Positions 14,621 through 21,048 of a stretch of 21,048 nt of DNA are shown here, piece by piece. The notes under the pieces were generated by a model. The model had not been told where the DNA came from and ran no database searches. It saw nothing but the letters and a program-made list of their open reading frames with translations. The position numbers and the translations under genes are program-made. Within the stretch, counting starts at the first letter, position 1; every line of letters begins with the position of its first letter. Source of the stretch: UBA1151 sp963579925 (GTDB lineage: Bacteria > Chloroflexota > Dehalococcoidia > Lucifugimonadales > Lucifugimonadaceae); contig CAUZJA010000023.1 in NCBI GenBank assembly GCA_963579925.1, positions 1 to 21,048 of the forward strand. Direction: 5' to 3'.

Positions 14621-15514
14621 CTAACCCGTGGGCAGGTCCATGTCGTACTGGTCCATTACCGCATCGAACTTGGCCTTGAAGGCGTCGTCCGGCTCAATCA
14701 TGGGTAGGCGGGGCGGTCCGGCACTGAAGCCAGAACGGTTGACTGCGTAGCGAATTGGGATGGGGTTGGTTACCCAAAAGAGCGCTTTAAAGATCGGTAG
14801 CAGTCGCCTGTGCTCACGGGCGGCCGACTCAACGTCGCCCTCGAGGATCAAGCCCATCATGCGCTTGATCTGTCCGCTGATGATGTTGCCAGCAACGCTC
14901 ACAACGCCAAAACCACCTGTGCACATAATGGAGAACGTCTCGTCGTCGTTGCCGGACCAGACTCGGAAGTCATCCGGTGCGCCATCGATCACCTGTGTGA
15001 TTTGGGTTGGGTCGGAAGAGGCTTCTTTGACGCCAACAATGTTCTCGATCTGAGCCAGACGCAGCGTTGTCTCAACGTCCATGTTGAGAGCGGTTCGGCC
15101 TGGCACGTTGTAGAGCAGGCCCGGCAAGTCCGTTGCCTCTGCGATGCCTTTGAAGTGCCGATACAGCCCTTCCATAGGCGGCTTGTTGTAAGCCGGGACC
15201 GTCAGCAGAAGAGCGTCGACGCCAACTTTCGCCGCCTCTTGGGATAGCTCCACCGAGTTCCGGTAGTTGTTGTCAGTGGTACCGGCGATTACAGCGCCGC
15301 TCTCACCAATCTCTTCTTTTACTTCTGCGAAGAGACGAATTTTCTCTTCATTGGACATGGCGGGAGATTCGCCAGTGGTTCCACCGATTACCAGACCGTC
15401 AGACCCTGAGTCCAATACTCCCTTCGCCAGTTTGCGTGCCTGAGGGTAATCAACATTCTGGTCTTCATCGAACGGCGTGATCATTGCCGTAAGTAATCGC
15501 CCTATTTCAGCCAT
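14621..15514 (-). CDS. dapA: 4-hydroxy-tetrahydrodipicolinate synthase
   Basis: The enzyme condenses pyruvate with aspartate semialdehyde, the first committed step of lysine/diaminopimelate synthesis. The product of 297 residues is of usual length (E. coli 292). It is a TIM-barrel aldolase with GGTTGES (44-50), YNVPGRT (Y135, R140) and the Schiff-base lysine in GVKEASSD (K163). I chose ATG 15514, where GAGG lies eight bases upstream and the protein starts MAEIGRLLTAMITPFDE; a longer reading from 15577 would overlap asd and adds a tail not seen in the family. It lies 43 bases after asd. Together dapB, asd and dapA form a three-gene lysine unit. Confidence 0.95.
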   Translation of the reverse strand: MAEIGRLLTAMITPFDEDQNVDYPQARKLAKGVLDSGSDGLVIGGTTGESPAMSNEEKIRLFAEVKEEIGESGAVIAGTTDNNYRNSVELSQEAAKVGVDALLLTVPAYNKPPMEGLYRHFKGIAEATDLPGLLYNVPGRTALNMDVETTLRLAQIENIVGVKEASSDPTQITQVIDGAPDDFRVWSGNDDETFSIMCTGGFGVVSVAGNIISGQIKRMMGLILEGDVESAAREHRRLLPIFKALFWVTNPIPIRYAVNRSGFSAGPPRLPMIEPDDAFKAKFDAVMDQYDMDLPTG

Positions 15515-15557
15515 TTCATTTTCCTCAATCGTCGTCGGTGTGAATTTTGGGTTGCAG

Positions 15558-16598
15558 CTACGCCGTTGACGCTGCACCCGGAAGTCGGTTTCGTGTGACT
15601 ACTTCATCCATAATCTGCAACGCGTTCAGCGCCGCACCTTTGCGCAGGTTGTCGCAACTGAGCCAGAACGAAAGTCCACGCTCATGCGACAAGTCCTCCC
15701 TGACCCTTCCAACGTGGACCTCATCGAATCCAGCGGAAGTGTGCGGCATAGGGTAGACACTGGCATTCGGATCGTCCACTACCTCAATGCCGGGAAACGC
15801 GCTCAATAGCTCTCTGGCTCGTGCTGCAGAGATGGGACTTTCAAACTCTGCATGTACTGCCTCTGAGTGGCTGACCGGTACGGGAACCCGCACGCAGGTC
15901 ACGGACAGTGGCAGGTCTGGAAGATGCATGATCTTGCGGGTTTCGTTGATCATTTTGTGCTCTTCATTTGTGTAGCCGTCTGCCTGGAAGTCGTCCACCT
16001 GGGGCAGCACGTTCATGGCGATCTGGTGTGGATAGACCTCAACGTTCACTGCTTCGCGCTTGGCGATGGCGGCTGTCTGATCATTCAGTTCCTGCAGCGC
16101 TGCGGCACCGGTGCCAGTTACTGCCTGGTACGTGGAGACGGTGACACGGGTGAGTGGCGACTCTTGCTGGAGCGCTGCCAGAGCCATGGCCAGCGGCGTG
16201 GTGGTGCAGTTTGGAATTGAGATGATCCCTTCATGCCAGTCCACGTCTGCGCCATTCACTTCTGGCACTACCAGCGGAACGTTTTCCTGCATGCGGAACG
16301 CGTTGCCGTCATCAATGACCAGAGCGCCGCGTTTCACGGCCTCAGGTGCGAGAGCTTTGCTCACTGATGAATCTGCAGAGATGAATGCGACGGTGATGCC
16401 TTCGAAGGCGTCGGGAGTTGCCTCGCTTACGGTCAGCGTTGCGTCACCGTAAGCGATCTCTTTGCCAGCGGAGCGGTGTGATGCCATTACGACAAGGTCT
16501 TCAGCTGGCCAGTTGCGATCGAGCAGAAGCTGCAGGGCGACTGCGCCGACAGCACCGGTGGCTCCGACTATGGCGATACGAATGTTTTGGTCAGTCAT
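15558..16598 (-). CDS. asd: Aspartate-semialdehyde dehydrogenase
   Basis: The enzyme reduces aspartyl phosphate to aspartate semialdehyde with NADPH, giving the substrate used by DapA next door. The 346-residue product has the NADP-binding loop GATGAVG (12-18), the catalytic cysteine in IPNCTTTPLA (C131), and R237 and H244 in the RVPVPVSHSEAVHAEF segment. The length is normal for the bacterial family. AGGA lies 6-7 bases upstream of the ATG. It follows dapB after 109 bases that carry a hairpin, and precedes dapA, so it belongs to the lysine unit. Confidence 0.95.
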   Translation of the reverse strand: MTDQNIRIAIVGATGAVGAVALQLLLDRNWPAEDLVVMASHRSAGKEIAYGDATLTVSEATPDAFEGITVAFISADSSVSKALAPEAVKRGALVIDDGNAFRMQENVPLVVPEVNGADVDWHEGIISIPNCTTTPLAMALAALQQESPLTRVTVSTYQAVTGTGAAALQELNDQTAAIAKREAVNVEVYPHQIAMNVLPQVDDFQADGYTNEEHKMINETRKIMHLPDLPLSVTCVRVPVPVSHSEAVHAEFESPISAARARELLSAFPGIEVVDDPNASVYPMPHTSAGFDEVHVGRVREDLSHERGLSFWLSCDNLRKGAALNALQIMDEVVTRNRLPGAASTA

Positions 16599-16671
16599 GA
16601 CTAATCCTGAGTTTTGGAATCTTGTATGGGAATTATGAAGCGCGCAAAGGTCACTGTGAAGTGATTAGATC

Positions 16672-16708
16672 GCCGGCTAACGTTTTATCGAGAAGAAGAC
16701 GTGCCGGC
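16672..16708 (-). repeat. Hairpin at the dapB stop codon
   Basis: GCCGGC (16672-16677) plus ACGT (16680-16683) pair with ACGT (16699-16702) plus GCCGGC (16703-16708), ten pairs with a two-base bulge. The arm ends on the first base of the dapB stop codon. No T-run follows on the minus strand, so it is more likely an mRNA stability or processing stem than a terminator. Confidence 0.45.
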
Positions 16709-17529
16709 TACGGCTTACCGCCATCGTCCAGGCCAAGCACCTTGTCGAGTCCGACCACGAGGCCGTTCTGAACCATGACCTGCTTTACGGCCATCAGAAC
16801 ACCCGGCATGAATGACTCGCGGTTTATGGAGTCATGAATCATCGTCAGCGTTTGTCCGGTTGCACCGAACACAACTTCATGCCGAGCCACCCGCCCGGGC
16901 ATTCGAGCGCTGTGTACGTTGATGCCGCTGTAGCTGCCGCCACGGGTGCCGGCGAGCGTCTCTTTTTCGGCGATGTTCTGGTCGAACTCGGCGCCACGTC
17001 CCTCAGCCATCGCCTCTGCAATCGCCAGCGCTGTGCCTGACGGGGCGTCGATCTTGGCCTCGTGATGGCTTTCAAGCAGATCAGCGTAGTCAAAATACTT
17101 TGATGCGATTCTCGCCAGGTGAGTAAGTAGTACCGCGCCCATAGCGAAGTTTGGGGCTGAGATTGCGCCGGTTCCTGCTGAAGTGACCATCGTCTCAATC
17201 TCTTTGAGATCGTCTGCTGAGAGACCGGTCGAACCGGAAACCAATCGCACACCAGCGGGGATGGCGGCGCGGGCCACGTCCATCGCGCCTGTGGCATTGG
17301 AAAAATCAACGATTACTTGCGGGCTGGTTGCAGCAATCACAGATGCAGCATCTGGCCCAAGAGGAACTTCTGATGTTCCGGGTGCTGACACGGTTACGCT
17401 GGAGGCCGCAGCGTCAATGCCGGCAACCAACTGCGTTGCGTCATCGGCATTGACGGCAGACATAACTGTCTGGCCCATGCGCCCAAGCGCACCGTTCACC
17501 GCTATTGTTATTTGTGGTTCTTTGCCCAT
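16708..17529 (-). CDS. dapB: 4-hydroxy-tetrahydrodipicolinate reductase
   Basis: The enzyme reduces the DapA product with NAD(P)H, the next step to diaminopimelate. The 273-residue product has the dinucleotide loop VNGALGRMG (11-19), the catalytic segment ESHHEAKIDAPSGTA (about 153-167, with H155, H156 and K159), and PNFAMG (126-131). Length is normal. I chose ATG 17529 (MGKEPQITIAVNG); a longer reading from TTG 17553 lies inside a strong hairpin and adds eight residues that the family lacks. No strong ribosome-binding site is seen. It follows pnp after 87 bases. Confidence 0.94.
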   Translation of the reverse strand: MGKEPQITIAVNGALGRMGQTVMSAVNADDATQLVAGIDAAASSVTVSAPGTSEVPLGPDAASVIAATSPQVIVDFSNATGAMDVARAAIPAGVRLVSGSTGLSADDLKEIETMVTSAGTGAISAPNFAMGAVLLTHLARIASKYFDYADLLESHHEAKIDAPSGTALAIAEAMAEGRGAEFDQNIAEKETLAGTRGGSYSGINVHSARMPGRVARHEVVFGATGQTLTMIHDSINRESFMPGVLMAVKQVMVQNGLVVGLDKVLGLDDGGKP

Positions 17530-17540
17530 GTATTTATTCG

Positions 17541-17575
17541 CCAAGAGAGACAAGCATATAACTTGTCTCTCTTGG
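17541..17575 (-). promoter_or_regulatory. Perfect 14-bp hairpin between pnp and dapB
   Basis: CCAAGAGAGACAAG (17541-17554) and CTTGTCTCTCTTGG (17562-17575) are exact reverse complements around a 7-base loop. On the dapB transcript the stem ends eleven bases before the ATG. A T-rich run (TTGTCTTTTTATT) follows it only on the plus strand, where no gene ends, so I read it as an mRNA stem in the dapB leader, either a processing site separating pnp from the lysine genes or a control of dapB translation. Confidence 0.7.
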
Positions 17576-17616
17576 TTGTCTTTTTATTACGTGTGGCAAT
17601 TTTGTGTGGGCCGGAC

Positions 17617-19947
17617 CTAGTCCCGACGTGGCGGGCGTCGTCGTCCGCGATCTCCACCACCGCCACCGCTGCCACCACCACCGTCTCGGCCGCCACCGCC
17701 GCCGCTGCCGCCGTAGCCACCGCGTCCACCGCGATCACCACCGCTGCCGCCTCCGCCATCTCGGCCACCGCCGCCGCCATAGCCGCCTCGACCTCCACGG
17801 TCGTTGTCACGGCGAGGTGGTCGACTATCTCGGTCGTCTCCACCCATGTCGCCGTCGTCGCGACCAGCTTTTCCTGAGCGGTCTCCGTTGAGGTTTGCGG
17901 TCAGGTTGACGCGACCCATGCGGTCGATCTCCATGACTTCCACTTCCAGATCATCGCCAATTGAAACTTCAGATTCAACCGACTCAACCCGGTGGTCAGC
18001 AAGCTCACTGATGTGAACAAGTCCGTCCTTGCCAGGCATGAGTTCCACGAATGCACCGAAGGCCATGATTCTGACAACCTTGCCCTTGAAGCGGTCTCCC
18101 ACAACAAGGTCACGAGTCATCCGGTCAATCTGCTCTCGGGCCGCATCGCCGGATGTGCCATCGGCAGCACCGATGATGACGGTTCCGTCGTCTGAAACGT
18201 CAATTGATACGCCGAACTCTTCGATCATTCCGCGAATGACCTTGCCGCCCGGTCCGATGACTGCACCAATTTTGTCCGTTGGGATCTTGATGGTGATCAT
18301 CTTAGGCGCCCATGAGCTCATCTCAGAGCGTGGCTCTGGAATGGTGTCCATCATGTGCTCAATGATCTCAATTCGAGCATTCTTGGCCTGCTCTAGAGCC
18401 TCACCCATTACTTCGTAAGTAATGCCTTTTACTTTGATGTCCATCTGAAGGGCGGTTACGCCATCAGGTGTTCCGGCAACCTTGAAGTCCATGTCGCCGG
18501 AGTGGTCTTCTGCACCCTGGATGTCCGTGAGAACCCGGTACCCACCTTCACCAGTCACCAGGCCCATCGCGATACCGGCCACGGGCTTGTTGATCGGCAC
18601 TCCAGCGTCCATCAGAGCAAGCGTGCTTGCGCAGACGCTTGCCATTGAGGTGCTTCCATTTGAGCTGAGAGCCTCAGACACAATTCGGATTGTGTATGGG
18701 AAATCCTCCTGTGAGGGAATCATTGGCAATACGGCTCGCTCAGCAAGCGCACCGTGACCGATTTCACGTCGGCCTGTACCCAACCTTCGAACTTCGCCTA
18801 CTGAGAATGGCGGGAAGTTGTAGTGGTGGATGAAGTGCTTGGTCTTCTGCGGCGTGAGAGCGTCCAATCGCTGTGCCTCACCTGACGAGCCAAGAGTGAG
18901 AATACTCATGATCTGCGTCTCACCGCGGGTGAATATCCCGGTGCCGTGGGCACGAGGCAAGTAGCCAACTTCTGATGAGAGGGGGCGAATCTGATCGAGT
19001 GTCCGGCCGTCGGGCCGTCGACCCTCCTTCAGGATTCCCTGTCGGACTGCTTCGACTTCAATATCGTCGAATGCTCGGTGAAGGTGATTGCCGTCGTGCT
19101 CCTCACCCAGCGCGCCTTTGAGCTCCTCTTCGAGGGCCGCTAGCCGACCACGCTGTGTCTGCTTGTCGCCGCCCTCAGCAAGTGCATCGTAGACGCGGGT
19201 GCCGAAGAAGTCGTTCGCGGCTTTCAGGACATCGTTGTAAGTGGGATCCTCTTCGAAAATCCACTTCTCTTTGCCGATGTCTGACTGCATCTTTCGGATG
19301 AGATCGACGATCTGTCCGTTCACTTCCTGGGAGAGCTTGAGCGCATCAACCAGTACTGATTCCTGAACTTCCTGTGCGCCAGCCTCAACCATCATGATGG
19401 CGTCTGCGGTTCCGGCAACAACCAGGTCCAGGGAACTCTCTTCGCGCTGTTCGTACGTGGGGTTCACGACGAGTTCGCCATCCACGTAGCCGATGCGACA
19501 TGCGCCAATGGGATCGTCAAATGGGATATCTGAGATCGTCAGTGCAGCTGATGCGCTGACAATTGCAAGAATGTCTGGGGCATTCTCCATGTCAACTGAG
19601 ATGATCGTCTCAATCAGCTGAACCTCGTGGTAGAAGCCTTTGGGGAATAGCGGTCTGATCGGTCGGTCGGTCAGACGTGCAATGAGAATTGCGTCTGTGG
19701 TCGGTCGGCCTTCCCTCTTAAAGAAGGAGCCGGGAATCTTGCCGGCTGCGTACATCTTCTCTTCGCAGTCCACCGTCAGCGGCAAAAAGTCTGCGCCCAC
19801 ACGTGGAGTTTTACCTGCGTTTGCGGTGCCAAGCACCATTGTGTCGCCAAGTCTTACAACAACGGCGCCCTGGGATAGGTTGGCAACTCTGCCAGTCTCA
19901 AATTGGAGGGTCTGTCCACCAATTTCTGCTTCATATACAGAAACCAT
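17617..19947 (-). CDS. pnp: Polyribonucleotide nucleotidyltransferase (PNPase) with RGG-rich tail
   Basis: The enzyme degrades RNA 3' to 5' by phosphorolysis. The 776-residue product has two RNase PH-like domains, the second with the active-site segment FKVAGTPDGVTALQMDIK (about 487-504), a KH domain (about 549-605, with IGPGGKVIRGM) and an S1 domain (about 614-683, with MAFGAFVELMPGKDGLVHISEL). The last 62 residues (715-776) are low-complexity and contain RGGRGGYGG twice, each followed by GGGRDGGGGSGG, and end in RGRRRPPRRD. Usual bacterial PNPases of about 700 residues lack it. The start is ATG 19947, with a purine-rich leader (AAGAAGAAAGAAG) and no classical ribosome-binding site. It follows rpsO by 108 bases, the conserved rpsO-pnp order. 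Confidence 0.97.
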   Translation of the reverse strand: MVSVYEAEIGGQTLQFETGRVANLSQGAVVVRLGDTMVLGTANAGKTPRVGADFLPLTVDCEEKMYAAGKIPGSFFKREGRPTTDAILIARLTDRPIRPLFPKGFYHEVQLIETIISVDMENAPDILAIVSASAALTISDIPFDDPIGACRIGYVDGELVVNPTYEQREESSLDLVVAGTADAIMMVEAGAQEVQESVLVDALKLSQEVNGQIVDLIRKMQSDIGKEKWIFEEDPTYNDVLKAANDFFGTRVYDALAEGGDKQTQRGRLAALEEELKGALGEEHDGNHLHRAFDDIEVEAVRQGILKEGRRPDGRTLDQIRPLSSEVGYLPRAHGTGIFTRGETQIMSILTLGSSGEAQRLDALTPQKTKHFIHHYNFPPFSVGEVRRLGTGRREIGHGALAERAVLPMIPSQEDFPYTIRIVSEALSSNGSTSMASVCASTLALMDAGVPINKPVAGIAMGLVTGEGGYRVLTDIQGAEDHSGDMDFKVAGTPDGVTALQMDIKVKGITYEVMGEALEQAKNARIEIIEHMMDTIPEPRSEMSSWAPKMITIKIPTDKIGAVIGPGGKVIRGMIEEFGVSIDVSDDGTVIIGAADGTSGDAAREQIDRMTRDLVVGDRFKGKVVRIMAFGAFVELMPGKDGLVHISELADHRVESVESEVSIGDDLEVEVMEIDRMGRVNLTANLNGDRSGKAGRDDGDMGGDDRDSRPPRRDNDRGGRGGYGGGGGRDGGGGSGGDRGGRGGYGGSGGGGGRDGGGGSGGGGGDRGRRRPPRRD

Positions 19948-20055
19948 AATCTTCTTTCTTCTTCTTACTTCTGACTGGGTGACACCCGCGCGTATAGCCG
20001 GGAGTGTTAAGGATCAGTAACAAAAATCAGCCCCTATAATCACGGGCCAGTGCTG

Positions 20056-20319
20056 TTACTTCCTGAGGCCAAGGCGCGAAATCAGTTCGCGATACCGGGA
20101 AACGTCCTGGTCGTTGAGGTAGCGGAGAAGCCTTCTTCGCTGACCTACGAGCATCAGGAGACCGCGGCGGCCTGTGTTGTCGTGCTTGTGCTCAGTGAAA
20201 TGTCTGCTGAGCTCCTGAATTCGCTCTGTCAGGAGCGCCACCTGTACTTCGGCGGATCCAGTGTCGCCATCATGGCGAGCGTAATCATTAATAACTGTTT
20301 CTTTTGTAGCCTGGTCCAA
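20056..20319 (-). CDS. rpsO: 30S ribosomal protein S15
   Basis: The 87-residue product binds 16S rRNA in the central domain of the 30S subunit. It has the family signature DTGSAEVQVALLTERI and ends RRGLLMLVGQRRRLLRYLNDQDVSRYRELISRLGLRK, with normal length (88-89 residues). The start is TTG at 20319: no ATG or GTG lies in frame between it and the upstream stop, and the distance from it to the DTGS motif fits other S15 proteins. GGAG lies about 12 bases upstream, rather far. In other bacteria S15 represses its own mRNA; no such structure was identified here. Confidence 0.97.
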   Translation of the reverse strand: MDQATKETVINDYARHDGDTGSAEVQVALLTERIQELSRHFTEHKHDNTGRRGLLMLVGQRRRLLRYLNDQDVSRYRELISRLGLRK

Positions 20320-20424
20320 TTTAGGAAATTGCTCCGATAGGGAACGGGATGCGGGCTTATTTTTTACCCGTGAACTCGTCTCGCCTCTATATATATGTCT
20401 TCTAACTGTCGATATTCAGGGCAA

Positions 20425-20433
20425 AGTATATCA
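20425..20433 (-). promoter_or_regulatory. Possible extended -10 for rpsO-pnp
   Basis: On the minus strand TGATATACT, an extended -10 (TG, one base, TATACT), lies about 106 bases before the rpsO start. No good -35 is visible, as is allowed for extended -10 promoters. A TATATATA run nearer the gene (about 20388-20395) is an alternative. Confidence 0.3.
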
Positions 20434-20558
20434 CTGCGCTAACGAAATTCGATTGACGACCAGCTCGATCTGAACGATGCTTATATCGAACTGGACTCTG
20501 GTTCAGAAAATTCGTAGGCCTAATTCGCGTTTGGGACTGATCAGGCATCGCTTTTACC

Positions 20559-20588
20559 TTGACACGCGTGAAATTCTACGAATACGAT
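20559..20588 (+). promoter_or_regulatory. Candidate promoter of the collagen-like lipoprotein gene
   Basis: TTGACA (20559-20564), a perfect -35, is followed after 18 bases by TACGAT (20583-20588), a 4-of-6 match to TATAAT. It faces the lipoprotein gene and would give a leader of about 118 bases. The 394-base region between rpsO and this gene otherwise holds only the candidate rpsO promoter; I see no other gene in it. Confidence 0.4.
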
Positions 20589-20713
20589 TGCCAGTGGCTC
20601 GCGAAGGCTTATGTTTATTCGCGCGTCATTAATATTGAATAGCAACTCCAGATACAGGGTATCAAGCTGCGAATCGATACTCTAAACGAGACGACGAGAG
20701 GGGCTGCGGCCAA

Positions 20714-21048
20714 ATGACAATTTCTCTGCGAAGCAATATGAAGCCACTGGTTTTGATCCTTGCTTCGGTTAGCCTCCTTGCCGTTGTGGCATGTTCAGGC
20801 GATCCCGGCACAGGTGGTGGTGATGGTGCTCCGGGCCAAAACGGCAGACTAGGTAGTGCTGGTGTTGCTGGTGTTGCTGGTGCTGACGGAATCCAGGGTA
20901 TCCCTGGCATTCCCGGTCCGCTGGGGGACGAAGGCCCACGCGGCGCCAGAGGGCCATCAGGCGCTCAGGGTCCAGAAGGCGTAGCGGGTGCAGTGGGTAC
21001 GGATGGCAGCATCTCAGCTTCTCTCACGATCACTGATTCTGGCAGCGG
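20714..21048 (+). CDS. Collagen-like lipoprotein, 3' end outside window
   Basis: The 111 visible codons begin MTISLRSNMKPLVLILASVSLLAVVAC, a signal peptide with a lipobox VVAC (C27). From G29 to about residue 100 there are 24 uninterrupted Gly-x-y triplets (for example GIPGIPGPLGDEGPRGARG), the collagen triple-helix pattern. After that SISASLTITDSGSG suggests the start of a beta-rich domain. A surface-anchored fibrous trimer with a distal globular head would fit; bacterial collagen-like proteins often serve in attachment. GAGAGGGG lies ten bases before the ATG, supporting this start over the later ATG at 20738. The 9-base unit GGTGTTGCT is repeated in tandem inside the collagen region, so in-frame length variation is possible. 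It diverges from rpsO and runs off the right edge. Confidence 0.85.
   Translation, partial: MTISLRSNMKPLVLILASVSLLAVVACSGDPGTGGGDGAPGQNGRLGSAGVAGVAGADGIQGIPGIPGPLGDEGPRGARGPSGAQGPEGVAGAVGTDGSISASLTITDSGS

Noticed and set aside
15515..15577. Longer dapA reading from 15577
   Set aside because: It would overlap asd, adds 21 residues without family support, and has no ribosome-binding site; ATG 15514 has GAGG.
17530..17553. TTG start for dapB at 17553
   Set aside because: It lies inside a perfect hairpin and adds eight residues that the family lacks.
17541..17580. Plus-strand intrinsic terminator (stem followed by TTGTCTTTTTATT)
   Set aside because: No plus-strand gene ends here; dapB and pnp lie on the opposite strand. 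A leader stem on the minus strand explains it better.
17604..17891. Plus-strand open frames rich in His/Arg or Ala/Thr opposite the PNPase tail
   Set aside because: They are antisense shadows of the glycine-rich codons of pnp.
20510..20583. Inverted pair ATTCGTAG / CTACGAAT around the candidate promoter of the lipoprotein gene
   Set aside because: Only eight bases match over a 58-base gap, which can occur by chance in AT-rich intergenic DNA.

Overview
The window is bacterial chromosome. Gene order and protein style suggest a Chloroflexota lineage (Dehalococcoidia/SAR202-like); this is inferred from family resemblance only, with no search run. Fourteen genes are on the minus strand or on what looks like minus-strand transcription units, and only two are on the plus strand (5294-6091 and 20714 to the right edge).

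Right to left along the minus strand: (i) a housekeeping block rpsO, pnp, dapB, asd, dapA (20319-14621), joining ribosome/RNA decay to the aspartate-to-dihydrodipicolinate branch of lysine biosynthesis; (ii) a compact five-gene accessory unit (14534-6597) with gaps of 17, 7, 41 and 22 bases, encoding a Ser/Thr kinase fused to an AAA-type ATPase and TPR-like region, an MFS transporter, a kelch-like lipoprotein, a TIGR03083/DinB-fold protein and a Tyr/Ser-type phosphatase; (iii) a repeat-rich island (about 4830-6600) surrounding a lone plus-strand gene of unknown function; (iv) dnaG-rpoD, the core of the macromolecular synthesis operon, ending in a clear intrinsic terminator; (v) a frameshifted Fpg/MutM-type DNA glycosylase; and (vi) the 5' part of a small membrane protein running off the left edge. 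At the far right a collagen-like lipoprotein gene diverges from rpsO and runs off the window.

The most interesting points are: the kinase, whose canonical VAIK lysine is replaced by Gly while a Lys occupies the third-glycine position of the glycine loop, the arrangement known from eukaryotic WNK kinases; the kinase/phosphatase pair bracketing one apparent operon; the repeat island with at least four short palindromic repeat families, one of them inserted in frame in a coding sequence; an in-frame stop followed by 26 open codons in that same gene; and a duplicated RGG/GYGG-rich tail on PNPase. No tRNA, rRNA, CRISPR array, transposase or integrase was seen.
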